Counted from the stretch's first letter, positions 10,523 through 22,400 are shown. The stretch is 64,000 nt of DNA from Lonicera japonica (GCA_021464415.1 JAKCWG010000035.1:62001-126000), one strand, 5' to 3'. Numbers and translations are program-made. The notes: a model not told the origin generated them from the letters alone.

Positions 10523-13500
10523 GTGAATGTCTTTGAAAATGAAGCCATTTACGGTAGAACGCCATAAAAAATACATTCCAGTCGTAAATGTGCATCAAAA
10601 GGGATGTTTAGACCGTCTAATGGTCAACAACCACAACGTGGACAAGAAGCCCGTCTTTAACCCATCTAAGACGTTCAGAATTTGAATTCAAAATCTGACA
10701 GAATGTCATTCGAAATGAAGCCTTTCGCCGTAGAACGCCTAAAAAAATACATTTCGGTCGCAAGGATCAACAACGACAAAGTGTACAAGATGCGCTGTGT
10801 TAACCATCATAGACGTTCAGATTTCGAATTCAAAATCTTGGAGTGAATGGAACTCAAAATGAAGCCATTTACGGTAGAACGCCATAAAAAATACATTTCG
10901 ATCGTAAGGATCAACAAGGGATGTTTAGACCGTCAAATGGTCAACAACCACAACGTGGACAAGAAGCTCGTCTTTAACCCATCTAAGACGTTCAGAATTT
11001 GAATTCAAAATCCTAGAGTGAATGTGCATCAAAATGAAGCCTTTTGCGGTAGAATGCCAAAGAAAATACATTTTGGTCGCAAGGATTAACAACGGAAGTT
11101 TGGATTGTTAAATGGGCAACAACGACAAAGTGGACAAGATGCGCTTGTTTAACCCATCATAGAAGTTCACAATTCGAATTCAAAATCTTGGGGTGAATGT
11201 CTTTGAAAATGAAGCCATTTACGGTAGAACGCCATAAAAAATACATTCCAGTCGTAAATGTGCATCAAAAGGGATGTTTAGACCGTCTAATGGTCAACAA
11301 CCACAACGTGGACAAGAAGCCCGTCTTTAACCCATCTAAAGACGTTCAGAATTTGAATTCAAAATCTGAGACAGAATGTCATTCGAAATGAAGCTTTCGC
11401 CGTAGAACGCCTAAAAATACATTCGGTCGGTCGCAAGGATCAACAACGACAAAGTGTACAAGATGCGCTTGTTTAACCCATCATAGACGTTCAGATTTCG
11501 AATTCAAAATCTTGGAGTGAATGGAACTCAAAATGAAGCCATTTACGGTAGAACGCCATAAAAAATACATTTCGGTCGAAAGGATCAACAACGGATGTTT
11601 AGAACGTCAAATGGTCAACAAGAACAACGTGGACAAGAAGCTCGTGTTTTACCTATCAAAGACGTTCAGAATTTGAATTCCAAATCCTAGAGTGAATGTG
11701 CATCAAAATGAAGCCTTTTGCGGTAGAATGCCAAAGAAAATACATTTTGGTCGCAAGGATTAACAACGGAAGTTTGGATTGTTAAATGGGCAACAACGAC
11801 AAAGTGGACAAGATTCGCTTGTTTAACCCATCATAGAAGTTCACAATTCGAATTCAAAATCTTGGGGTGAATGTCTTTGAAAATGAAGCCATTTACGGTA
11901 GAACGCCATAAAAAATACATTCCAGTCGTAAATGTGCATCAAAAGGGATGTTTAGACCGTCTAATGGTCAACAACCACAACGTGGACAAGAAGCCCGTCT
12001 TTAACCCATCTAAGACGTTCAGAATTTGAATTCAAAATCTGAGACAGAATGTCATTCGAAATGAAGCCTTTCGCCGTAGAACGCCTAAAAAATACATTTC
12101 GGTCGCAAGGATCAACAACGACAAAGTGTACAAGATGCGCTTGTTTAACCCATCAAAGACGTTCAGAATTTGAATTCAAAATCTTAGACTGAATGTCATT
12201 CAAAATGAAGCCTTTTACGGTAGGACGCCATAAAAAATACATTTCGGTCGTAAGGATCAACAACGGATTTCAAATGGTCAACAACGATAACGTGGACAAG
12301 AAGCTCATCTTTAACCCATCAAAGACGTTCAGAATTTGAATTCAAAATCTTAGAGTGAATGTGCATCAAAATGAAGCCTTTTGCGGTAGAATGCCAAAAA
12401 AAATACATTTTGGTCGCAAGGATTAACAACGGAAGTTTAGATTGTTAAATGGGCAACAACGACAGAGTGGACAAGATGCGCTTGTTTAACCCATCATAGA
12501 AGTTCAGAATTCGAATTCAAAATCTTGGGGTGAATGTCTTTGAAAATGAAGCCATTTACGGTAGAACGCCATAAAAAATACATTCCAGTCGTAGGATCAA
12601 CAAGGGATGTTTAGACCGTCTAATGGTCAACAACCACAACGTGGACAAGAAGCCCGTCTTTAACCCATCTAAGACGTTCAGAATTTGAATTCAAAATCTG
12701 AGACAGAATGTCATTCGAAATGAAGCCTTTCGCCGTAGAACGCCTAAAAAATACATTTCGGTCGCAAGGATCAACAACGACAAAGTGGACAAGATGCGCT
12801 TGTTTAACCCATCATAGACGTTCAGATTTCGAATTCAAAATCTTGGAGTGAATGGAACTCAAAATGAAGCCATTTACGGTAGAACGCCATAAAAAATACA
12901 TTTCGGTCGAAAGGATCAACAACGGATGTTTAGAACGTCAAATGGTCAACAAGAACAACGTGGACAAGAAGCTCGTGTTTTACCTATCAAAGACGTTCAG
13001 AATTTGAATTCAAAATCCTAGAGTGAATGTGCATCAAAATGAAGCCTTTTGCGGTAGAATGCCAAAAAAATACATTTTGGTCGCAAGGATTAACAACGGA
13101 AGTTTAGATTGTTAAATGGGCAACAACGACAAAGTGGACAAGATGCGCTTGTTTAACCCATCATAGAAGTTCAGAATTCGAATTCAAAACACCAAAAAAA
13201 AATCTTGGGGTGAATGTCTTGGACAAGCAGCTGAAAATGAAGCCATTTACGGTAGAACAAAAAAAAAATTACATATTGCCATAAAAAATATTGTTTAAAT
13301 GGGAAACATTCCAGTCGAAGTAAGAATCAAAATCTTGATCAACAAGGATAAAAAATACATTTCAGTTTAGATGTTTAGACCGTCAAATGGTCAACAACCA
13401 CAACGTGGACAAGAAGCTCGTCTTTAACCCATCTAAGACGTTCAGAATTTGAATACAAAATCTTAGACAGAATGTCATTCAAAATGAAGCCTTTCGCCGT

Positions 13501-16007
13501 AGAACGCCTAAAAAATACATTTCGGTCGCAAGGATCAACAACGACAAAGTGGACAAGATGCGCTTGTTTAACCCATCATAGACGTTCATATTTCGAATTC
13601 AAAATCTTGGAGTGAATGGAACTCAAAATGAAGCCATTTACGGTAGAACGCCAAAAAAAATACATTTCGGTCGAAAGGATCAACAACGGATGTTTAGAAC
13701 GTCAAATGGTCAACAAGAACAACGTGGACAAGAGGCTCGTGTTTTTACCTATCAAAGACGTTCAGAATTTGAATTCAAAATCCTAGAGTGAATGTGCATC
13801 AAAATGAAGCCTTTTGCGGTAGAATGCCAAAAAAATACATTTTGGTCGCAAGGATTAACAACGGAAGTTTAGATTGTTAAATGGGCAACAACGACAAAGT
13901 GGACAAGATGCGCTTGTTTAACCCATCATAGAAGTTCAGAATTCGAATTCAAAATCTTGGGGTGAATGTCTTTGAAAATGAAGCCATTTACGGTAGAACG
14001 CCATAAAAAATACATTCCAGTCGTAAATGTGCATCAAAAGGGATGTTTAGACCGTCTAATGGTCAACAACCACAACGTGGACAAGAAGCCCGTCTTTAAC
14101 CCATCTAAGACGTTCAGAATTTGAATTCAAAATCTGAGACAGAATGTCATTCGAAATGAAGCCTTTCGCCGTAGAACGCCTAAAAAATACATTTCGGTCG
14201 CAAGGATCAACAACGACAAAGTGTACAAGATGCGCTTGTTTAACCCATCATAGACGTTCAGATTTCGAATTCAAAATCTTGGAGTGAATGGAACTCAAAA
14301 TGAAGCCATTTACGGTAGAACGCCATAAAAAATACATTTCGGTCGAAAGGATCAACAACGGATGTTTAGAAGAATTTGAATTAAAAATCGTCAAATGGTC
14401 AACAAAAAATACATTTCGAACAACGTGGACAAGATGCGCTTGTTTAGCTCGTGTTTTACCTATCAAAAAATTACATTTCGACGTTCAGAACAGGAACAAC
14501 GTGGACAAGAAGCTTGAATTCAGAATTTGAATTCAAATCCTAGAGTGAATGTGCATCAAAATGAAGCCTTTTGCGGTAGAATGCCAAAAAAAATACATTT
14601 TGGTCACCAAAAAAATACATTTCAGCAAGGATTAACAACAATTACCACAACGGAAGTTTAGATTGTTAAATGGGCAACAACCAAAAAAAAATACATTTTG
14701 ACAGAGTGGACAAGATGGACGCTTGTTTAACCCATCATAGAAGTTCAGAATTCGAATTCAAAATCTTGGGGTGAATGTCTTTGAAAATGAAGCCATTTAC
14801 GGTAGAACGCCATAAAAAATACATTCCAGTCGTAGGGATCAACAAGGGATGTTTAGACCGTCTAATGGTCAACAACCACAACGTGGACAAGAAGCCCGTC
14901 TTTAACCCATCTAAGACGTTCAGAATTTGAATTCAAAATCTGAGACAGAATGTCATTCGAAATGAAGCCTTTCGCCGTAGAACGCCTAAAAAATACATTT
15001 CGGTCGCAAGGATCAACAACGACAAAGTGTACAAGATGCGCTTGTTTAACCCATCATAGACGTTCAGATTTCGAATTCAAAATCTTGGAGTGAATGGAAC
15101 TCAAAATGAAGCCATTTACGGTAGAACGCCATAAAAAATACATTTCGGTCGAAAGGATCAACAACGGATGTTTAGAACGTCAAATGGTCAACAAGAACAA
15201 CGTGGACAAGAAGCTCGTGTTTTACCTATCAAAGACGTTCAGAATTTGAATTCAAAATCCTAGAGTGAATGTGCATCAAAATGAAGCCTTTTGCGGTAGA
15301 ATGCCAAAAAAAATACATTTTGGTCGCAAGGATTAACAACGGAAGTTTAGATTGTTAAATGGGCAACAACGACAAAGTGGACAAGATGCGCTTGTTTAAC
15401 CCATCATAGAAGTTCACAATTCGAATTCAAAATCTTGGGTGAATGTCTTTGAAAATGAAGCCATTTACGGTAGAACGCCATAAAAAATACATTTCAGTCG
15501 TAAGGATCAACAAGGGATGTTTAGACCGTCTAATGGTCAACAACCACAACGTGGACAAGAAGCTCGTCTTTAACCCATCTAAGACGTTCAGAATTTGAAT
15601 TCAAAATCTGAGACAGAATGTCATTCGAAATGAAGCCTTTCGCCGTAGAACGCCTAAAAAATACATTTCGGTCGCAAGGATCAACAACGACAAAGTGGAC
15701 AAGATGCGCTTGTTTAACCCATCATAGACGTTCAGATTTCGAATTCAAAATCTTGGAGTGAATGGAACTCAAAATGAAGCCATTTACGGTAGAACGCCAT
15801 AAAAAATACATTTCGGTAGAAAGGATCAACAACGGATGTTTAGAACGGCAAATGGTCAACAAGAACAACGTGGACAAGAAGCTCGTGTTTTACCTATCAA
15901 AGACGTTCAGAATTTGAATTCAAAATCCTAGAGTGAATGTGCATCAAAATGAAGCCTTTTGCGGTAGAATGCCAAAAAAAATACATTTTGGTCGCAAGGA
16001 TTAACAA
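10523..16007 (+). repeat. Tandem satellite array, block 2
   Basis: Same monomers and orientation as block 1. The monomer type followed by CCTAGAGTGAATGTGCATC recurs at about 10988, 11662, 12325, 12993, 13758, 15235 and 15903, i.e. intervals near 663-674 where regular. Two stretches (13190-13375 and 14371-14722) are disrupted by many short insertions of satellite-like sequence. The block begins inside a monomer of the type at which block 1 stopped, so about 130 bases of monomer are present on both sides of the A/B insert. It ends at TTAACAA where element C begins. Confidence 0.94.
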
Positions 16008-16662
16008 ATTGCTAGCTGAATGCGGTGACCCAAGCGTGCGAGCGAATGTGTTTCGAACTAGATGTCTTGTGCAAGACAGGGCATGTAGTTTGATAATTTA
16101 TGGGGGAGTTTGCTCGAACTTTGCTAGCACTACAATGATTGAGAAGTTGAATATGCCTACGTTCAAGCACCTGTGTCCTTATAAGTTGCAATGGCTGGAT
16201 GATAATGGAGTGATAAGGGTGAATGAGCAAGTGCTTATTTGTCTTAGCATTGGGAAGTACAAGGATGAAGTTTTATGCGATGTGGTTCCAATGCAAGCCA
16301 GCCACATGATTTTGGGTCGACAATGGCAGCTTGATAGGCAAGTCAATTACAACGGCATTTCTAATAAATATTCTTTCAAGATGAATGGGAAAACCATTAC
16401 TCTTGTTCCATTGCCACCAAAGCAAGCTCATGGAGATCAAATGAAGTTACAAAAGGAGAGTGATCAAAAGAGAGAAAGTGAGCAAAAGAAAGAGTGTAGT
16501 GAGCAAAAGAAAAAGAGTGGCAAGGAAAAGAAAGAGAGTGGCAAGGAAAAGAAAGAGAGTATAGAGAGAAAAAGAATAGAGAATGAGATCTCAGGCGAGT
16601 GCAAAGAAAATGATTGCGAGAAAAAAGAAACTCAAGTAGTAGTCATTGAGGGGGCAGCTTGA
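16008..16662 (+). pseudogene. Protease-like domain with lysine/glutamate-rich linker, catalytic site lost
   Basis: The frame enters from satellite and reads LLAECGDPSVRANVFRT onward to a stop at 16662. It aligns by eye with the protease region of element D (54227-55216). Shared phrases include STTM-EKL, PYKLQWL, VRVNEQVL, IGKYKDEVL-DVVPMQA-HM-LGR and the YSF-MN-LPP-QA--DQ-KLQ linker. In D the active-site region reads VIDGGSCTN; here it reads IIYGGVCSN, so the catalytic Asp is replaced by Tyr. A very charged tail follows (many EKKES/GKEK repeats). No catalysis is expected. Confidence 0.7.
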
Positions 16663-16787
16663 GAGAAAAATAAAAGAGAGTGATGAAAAGAGAAAGGCTA
16701 AGGTAAAAGAGAGAGAAAATAAAATTTTAGTGGTCTCTAGTGAGAATGAGTCTGAGGGGAGACAAAAGAATTGTTGTGCAAAAATGA

Positions 16788-17672
16788 GTGGGGGGGGGGG
16801 TATTTTTAAATACTAACAAATTTAACCCGTATTTGCATATTTCTATTTTGTCTTCATTGCAGGAAATCAAAGCTCAACACCATGGAAGAGCTGAGTTGGA
16901 ACATGGACAACAAGCTTTAGAGCAAGTTGTTGATGAACTTGAATTGGAAAGTTGTTGCCCAAAGAAGCTTATGGGATTCAAAACTGAGTGTGGATTGTTT
17001 GGATGGGTAACTAATTCCTTGATTTTGAATAATGCTTTAATGAATTTAAAGAATCAAGTTTTGAATCCATTGTTGGGAAAAATTGTTTTGAAGGGTTTTG
17101 ATCATTGGAATTTCACACTGCCATGTTGTAATAATAATTTGAATTGTTGCTTATCGATTGGTTTGAATGATCAATTGCTTATGGTGAGTTTTGAAGCGCT
17201 AACCGCTAACCTCAGAAAGTGTACTTTTGGCACGGATGAGAATGTGTTTGCATGTTCTGTTTTGAGGGTTGTAGGTAAGCAGGTTGTAGCGGAGGAATTG
17301 AATAACATGGCAGCCGTAGAGAGTAAAAGGAATATGGAGATTATTTGTGGAGAAGAGCAAGGGTTTCCAAAGACAGCCATAGAAGCAAGGGAGATAATTG
17401 AAAAGGGAATGAAGGCACTTCAATGCCTCGACCGAATCAATTTGGTAAATGGAATGCAGTCCTTAAGGCATGAGTTTTGTGAGTTTTCTAAATTTGATTC
17501 AAAAGACTGTCTTCTAAAGGAATGGTTGTTTCAAAAGCATGAGTTTGCCAAAATTGATTTTAAAAGATGTTCTCCAAAAGAGTTGTTGGGTTTCAAAAAA
17601 AAAGTGATACTTGTGTGTATTCCAAAAAAGCTCTTGGGTTTCAAAACAAAATATGGATTATTTGTGGGTTAG
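16788..17672 (+). pseudogene. Reverse-transcriptase-derived open frame without catalytic motif
   Basis: An 885-base frame without stops. Two stretches look like decayed gypsy reverse transcriptase. MGFKTECGLFGWVTN...NNALMNLKNQVLNPLLGKIVL parallels the [23 protein letters not shown] segment onwards in D. EALTANLRKCTFGTDENVF parallels [16 protein letters not shown] in D. The YFDD box expected between them is absent. Near the C-terminus PKKLLGFKTKYGLF starts a second copy of the same segment, which continues out of frame at 17673. The start codon sits in a G run (near 16790), so the true start is uncertain. Element B carries a more broken version of the same arrangement, so it predates these two copies. 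Confidence 0.6.
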
Positions 17673-17960
17673 TTGCATCGTTTGGTTTGACTAATACATC
17701 CATGAGATTGTTAAATTATGTTTTGAGGCCAACCATAGGATTTGTTATTATCTATTTTGAGGATGCACTATTTTACTACAAGCGGTTGAATGAACATGCA
17801 TTACATTTGAGGCTGTTTTAGGTGTATTACATGTAAAGAGATTATTTGATAACTTAACAAGGTGTACTATTTGCACGAAAAAGTTTGTGTTTGTTTGCTT
17901 TGTTGTGAGTGCAATAGGTATACAGGTTGGAAAGCATTGGAATGAAGAATAACATTCGTG
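17673..17960 (+). pseudogene. Second reverse transcriptase remnant
   Basis: In shifted frames one can read ASFGLTNTSMRLLNYVLRPTIG, then VIIYFEDALFYYK, NEHALHL and CTICTKKFVFVCFVVSAIGIQV. These match [37 protein letters not shown] and [22 protein letters not shown] in element D. The catalytic YFDD has become YFED, and stops and frameshifts are present. It is clearly a dead copy of gypsy reverse transcriptase. Confidence 0.75.
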
Positions 17961-18393
17961 AGCCTCGAGAAGAAGCTATTGATGAGAATAAGTTCTTTGC
18001 AGAGCCAAGAGATAATGTTCGAGCTGAGTTGAAGATTGACCTCATTGGACTGGATCGCTTTTATGTCCATCCAAACTTTCTACTGATAGAATTCTTCAAC
18101 GAGTTGCGGAGGATCGCATTGTAGCATGATTTGAACTTCGAGGAGTTTTGCTTTGCAAGGAGAATCAAGCGTCAAAGATATTCAAAGTATTTATTTTCAT
18201 GGCAAGATAGATTCGAGCTGTTTCAATTTGACTTAAGAATGAAGCGTGAAAAGTATTCGAAGTACTTGTTCTATTGGCATGGGAGATTCCAAGTTCCAAA
18301 GCTGCATCAGAATATCGAACTTGTTAAAGACTGGCTAAATCGAGGGATGGATAGGCCAGATTCGAGGACGAATCTTCTTGAAGAGGAGGGGTA
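17927..18393 (+). pseudogene. YSKYLF-WHGR domain of element C, one nonsense codon
   Basis: Reads LIGLDRFYVHPNFLLIEFFNELRRIAL, then TAG at 18122-18124, then in the same frame FEEFCFARRIKRQRYSKYLFSW, EKYSKYLFYWHGRFQVPK, VKDWLNRGMDRPDSRTNLLEEEGYD. Element A has Gln at the stop position, so the stop looks like CAG to TAG. The tail runs through the polypurine tract into the LTR, as in A. This is the same unrecognised domain as at 4204-4797 and 40643-41536. Confidence 0.75.
18381..18393 (+). other. Polypurine tract of element C
   Basis: AAGAGGAGGGGTA directly before LTR start TGATGTGATTTGG at 18394. Confidence 0.85.
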
Positions 18394-18508
18394 TGATGTG
18401 ATTTGGCCTAGCTCCATTTTCTATTCAATCATGGTGGTTCGTGGCATTCCAAATGATGATCTACACATGATGGAAAGCAAGGATAGAGCATGGAAATTCA
18501 AAAGGAAT

Positions 18509-18846
18509 TGATGTGGACAAGGCTAACACATGCTCAAGCACGTGGATTGAAGCGTACACATGCCTAATTCAAGTTCTCATGGGTCCGATTAAAAGAGCTC
18601 TTGCAAGAAAATTCAAAAAGAGATTGTATTTTAATTATAGGACTTGTTTATTATTTTATGTTAGGTTGTTTTAAAATTAGTATCTTGTAGAAACGAGGTG
18701 TCCATCAATCCATCTACCCTTATATACCAAGGTTCTTGCTTCCATATAAGCAATGGGTCGCGGTGCCATCCGAATCTGATTGTAGAAACGATCTTTCGTC
18801 CGTCTTTGCTACGGGTTTCGTCACGTTGTTGGCGTGGTTCGTATCA
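18509..18846 (+). mobile_element. 338-bp solo LTR with target duplication GGAAT
   Basis: TGATGTGGACAAGG...GTGGTTCGTATCA, flanked by GGAAT at 18504-18508 and GGAAT at 18847-18851. Removing it and one GGAAT restores LTR continuity as seen in the palindrome LTR (38860-38890). Its termini (TGATGTG and TTCGTATCA) resemble those of the host LTR family. It has a TATATA near 18720. It could be a solo LTR of a small related element. Confidence 0.85.
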
Positions 18847-19034
18847 GGAATTCCATATAATTTCATATGCTTGATGCAATAAGCTTGAATGATAATTATG
18901 CATTCCAAGGAGTTCCAAAAGATTGGGCCAATGAGTTTAAGAGGAAGAAAGCTCGAAGTTAAAAGGTGAAGAAATCAGAAGAAGTGTTTGCCTAAAGTGT
19001 GGGCATACCAAAGCTGGGAATTGCGACCAAAAGG

Positions 19035-19138
19035 CAGAAGTACTATTTTGATAAGGCGCGGGCACGCCTTAAAGTCCAAAATTCAACAGAAGTACTATTT
19101 TGATAAGACGCGGGCACGCCTTAAAGTCTGAAATTCAG
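19035..19138 (+). repeat. 52-bp tandem duplication in C LTR
   Basis: Two copies, 19035-19086 and 19087-19138, each starting CAGAAGTACTATTTTGATAA and containing GCGGGCACGCCTTAAAGT. They differ at only a few positions. The corresponding place in D's LTR has a single copy. Confidence 0.85.
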
Positions 19139-19363
19139 CCTTATTTTTCTAGCGTGTTCTCACGACTGGCTAGCAAAGAATGTAATTAGTTTTATTATTA
19201 TTTTGGCAGCTTCTTTATTTCTTTAATAGGCCTTTTATTTTAATTAGGAGATAATATTTAGTTTGTTTCCTTTTATTAGGATTCCTATTTTTAATAGGAA
19301 ATAGTTTCCTTATTGTTTTAGGATTCTATTGTTTTGTTTACTCCTATTTAAAGGAGGCACAAT

Positions 19364-19486
19364 TGACGCGAACCCGGATCGTCTTTCCTAGCCAGGCTAA
19401 TGGATCCTTGACCCATAGTCTATAAACAGACTAGAACCTTGGAATCACGCGAAAGATGGAAGGCGAAAACCTCAACCAAACACTTC
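19364..19486 (-). repeat. Inverted LTR-end fragment
   Basis: Starts TGACGCGAACCCGGATCG, the reverse complement of the A/B-type LTR end, and runs about 120 bases through the CCTTGGAATCACGCG region before satellite resumes. It abuts a plus-strand LTR cut at 19363, so two LTR pieces meet in opposite orientation. Confidence 0.85.
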
Positions 19487-22400
19487 TTCATTTTAAATTA
19501 CAATAACTCTAGAAATTCGAAATTCAAGATCTAAAAGTCTACGATGGGTTAACCAAGCTGTTCTTTTCGACTTTGTCGGTTTTGACCATTTATCGGTCGG
19601 CACATCCATTGTAGAACCTTAAGGCTGCAAAGTATTTTTTTTCCCGACTTTTTTCAATCAAAAGGCTTCAATTTAAATTTCAATAACTCTAGAAATTCAA
19701 AATTCGAAAACTGAACGTCTACGATAGGTTAACCAGGCTCTTCTTGTCAACTTTGTCGGTTTTGACCATTTATCGGTCTACAATTCCGTGGTAGACCTTA
19801 AGGCTGCAACTTATTTTTTTCGCGACTTTTTTCTTCAAAAGGATTCATTTTAAATTACAATAAGTCTAGAAATTCGAAATATGAACGTCTACTATGGGTT
19901 AACCAAGCTATTCTTGTCGACTATGTCGGTTTTAACCATTTATCGGTCTACAATTCCGGTGTGGAACCTCAAGGACGCAAAGTATTTTTTTCGCGACTTT
20001 TTTCAATCAAAAGGCTTCATTTTAAAATATAATAACTCTTGAAATTCAAAATTCAAGATCTGAAAGTCTACGATGGGTTAACCAAGCTCTTCTTGTCGAC
20101 TTTATCAGTTTTGACCATTTATCAATCTACACATCCGTTGTAGAAACTTGAGGCTGCAAAGTAATTTTTTTGCGACTTTTTTCAATCAAAAGGTTGTAAT
20201 TTAAATTACAATAACTCTAAAAATTCAAAATTCGAAATCGGAATGTCTACGATCGGTTAACCAAGCTCTTCTTGTCGACTTTGTCGGTTTTTACCTTTTA
20301 TCGGTCTACAATTCCGTGGTAGTTCCTTAAGGCTGTAACTTATTTTTTTTGCTACTTTTTTCTTCAAAAGGCTTCATTTTAATTTACAATAGCTCTAGAA
20401 AATCGAAATTCGAAATCTGATCCTCTACGCTAACTAAGCTCTTCTTGTCGACTATGTCAGTTTTCTCGGTCTACAATTCTGTTGTAGATCCTTATGGACG
20501 CAAAGTATTTTTTTTGCGACTTTTTTCAATCAAAAGGCTTCATTTTAAATTATAATAACTCTAGAAATTCAAAATTCGAAATCTGAATATCTAGGATGGG
20601 TTAACCAAGCTCTTCTTGTCGACTTTGTCGGTTTTGACCATTTATTGGTCTACAATTTCGTGGTAGATCCTTAAGGCTGCAACTTAATTTTTTCGCGACT
20701 TTTTTCTTCAAAAGGCTTCATTTTAAATTACAATAACCTCTACTATAGGTTAACCAAGCTTTTCTTGTCGACTATGTCGGTTTTGTAGGTCTACAATTCC
20801 GTTGTAGATCTTTTAAGAACGCAAAGTATTTTTTTCGCGACTTTTTTCGATCAAAAGGCTTCATTTTAAATTACAATAACTCTAGAAATTCAAAATTCAA
20901 GATCTGAAAGTCTACGATGGGTTAACCAAGCTGTTCTTGTCGACTTTGTCGGTTTTGACCATTTATCGGTCTACACATCCGTTGTAGAACCTTAAGGCTG
21001 CAAAGTATTTTTTTTCCCGACTTATTTCAATCAAAAGGTTTCAATTTAAATTTCAATAACTCTAGAAATTCAAAATTCGAAAATTGAACGTATACGATGG
21101 GTTAACCAAGCTCTTCTTGTCAACTTTGTCGGTTTTGACCATTTATCGGTCTACAATTCCGTGGTAGATCCTTAAGGCTGCAACTTAATTTTTTCGCGAC
21201 TTTTTTCTTCAAAAGGCTTCATTTTAAATTACCATAAATCTAGAAATTCGAAATTCGAAATATCAACCTCTACTATAGGTTAACCAAGCTTTTCTTGTCG
21301 ACTATGTCGGTTTTGTCGGTCTACAATTCCGTTGTAGATCCTTAAGAACGCAAAGTATTTTTTTCGCGACTTTTTTCAATCAAAAGGATTCATTTTAAAT
21401 TATAGTAACTCTAGAAATTCAAAATCTGAAAGTCTACGATGGGTTAACCAAGCTCTTCTTGTCGACGTTGTCATTTTTGACAATTTATCGGTCTACACAT
21501 CCGTTGTAGAACCTTGAGGCTTGAAAGTAAATTTTTTGTGACTTTTTTCAATCAAAAGGCTGTAATTTAAATTACAACAACTCTAGATATTCAAATCGAA
21601 ATCGGAATGTCTACGATCGGTTAACCAAGCACTTCTTGTCAACTTTGTCGGTTTTGACCATTTATCGGTCTACAATTCCGTTGTAGATCCTTAAGGCTGT
21701 AAGTTATTTTTTTCGCGACTTTTTTCTTCAAAAGGATTCATTTTAAATTACAATAACTCTAGAAATTCGAAATATGAACGTCTACTATGGGTTAACCAAG
21801 CTATTCTTGTCGACTATGTCGGTTTTAACCATTTATCGGTCTACAATTCCGTTGTGGATCCTCAAGGACGCAAAGTATTTTTTTCGCGACTTTTTTCAAT
21901 CAAAAGGCTTCATTTTAAAATATAATAACTCTTGAAATTCAAAATTCAAGATCTGAAAGTCTACGATGGGTCAACCAAGCTCTTCTTGTCGACTTTGTCA
22001 GTTTTGACCATTTATCAATCTACACATCCGTTGTAGCACCTTGAGGCTGCAAAGTAATTTTTTTGCGACTTTTTTCAATCAAAAGGCTTCATTTTAAATT
22101 ACAATAACTCTAGAAATTCAAAATTCGAAATCTGAATGTCTAGGATGGGTTGACCAAGCTCTTCTTGTCGACTTTGTCGATTTTGACCATTTATCGGTCT
22201 TCAATTCCGTGGTAGATCCTTAAGGCTGTAAATTAATTTTTTCGCGACTTCTTTCTTCAAAAGATTTCATTTTAAATTACAATAAATCTAGAAATTCGAA
22301 ATTCGAAATATGAACCTCTACTAAAGGTTAACCAAGCTCTTCTTGACGACTATGTCGGTTTTGTCGGTTTACAATTCCGTTGTAGAACCTTAAGAACGCA

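Larger units (their letters stand above)
16008..19363 (+). mobile_element. 5'-truncated non-autonomous gypsy-derived element C
   Basis: Begins abruptly in coding sequence at 16008. It has a protease-like and linker frame, a reverse-transcriptase-derived frame, the YSKYLF-WHGR domain, a polypurine tract (18381-18393) and a 3' LTR from 18394 (TGATGTGATTTGG). The LTR is cut at 19363, just after the core promoter dyad, where an inverted LTR end begins. No 5' LTR or primer site remains. The gene order matches element B, so C and B represent one non-autonomous subgroup. Confidence 0.85.
18394..19363 (+). repeat. Truncated 3' LTR of element C
   Basis: Starts TGATGTGATTTGGCCTAGC. It carries a nested solo LTR at 18509-18846 and a 52-base tandem duplication at 19035-19138. 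The region 18950-19190 (GTGTTTGCCTAAAG, GCGTGTTCTCACGAC) matches the LTR of gypsy element D in inverse orientation (about 51270-51430). The core promoter dyad is at 19341-19356. The LTR breaks off seven bases later. Confidence 0.85.

Noticed and set aside
11197..14530. Small open frames inside the + satellite blocks
   Set aside because: They are chance frames; the same phrases recur in every monomer and frames break between copies.
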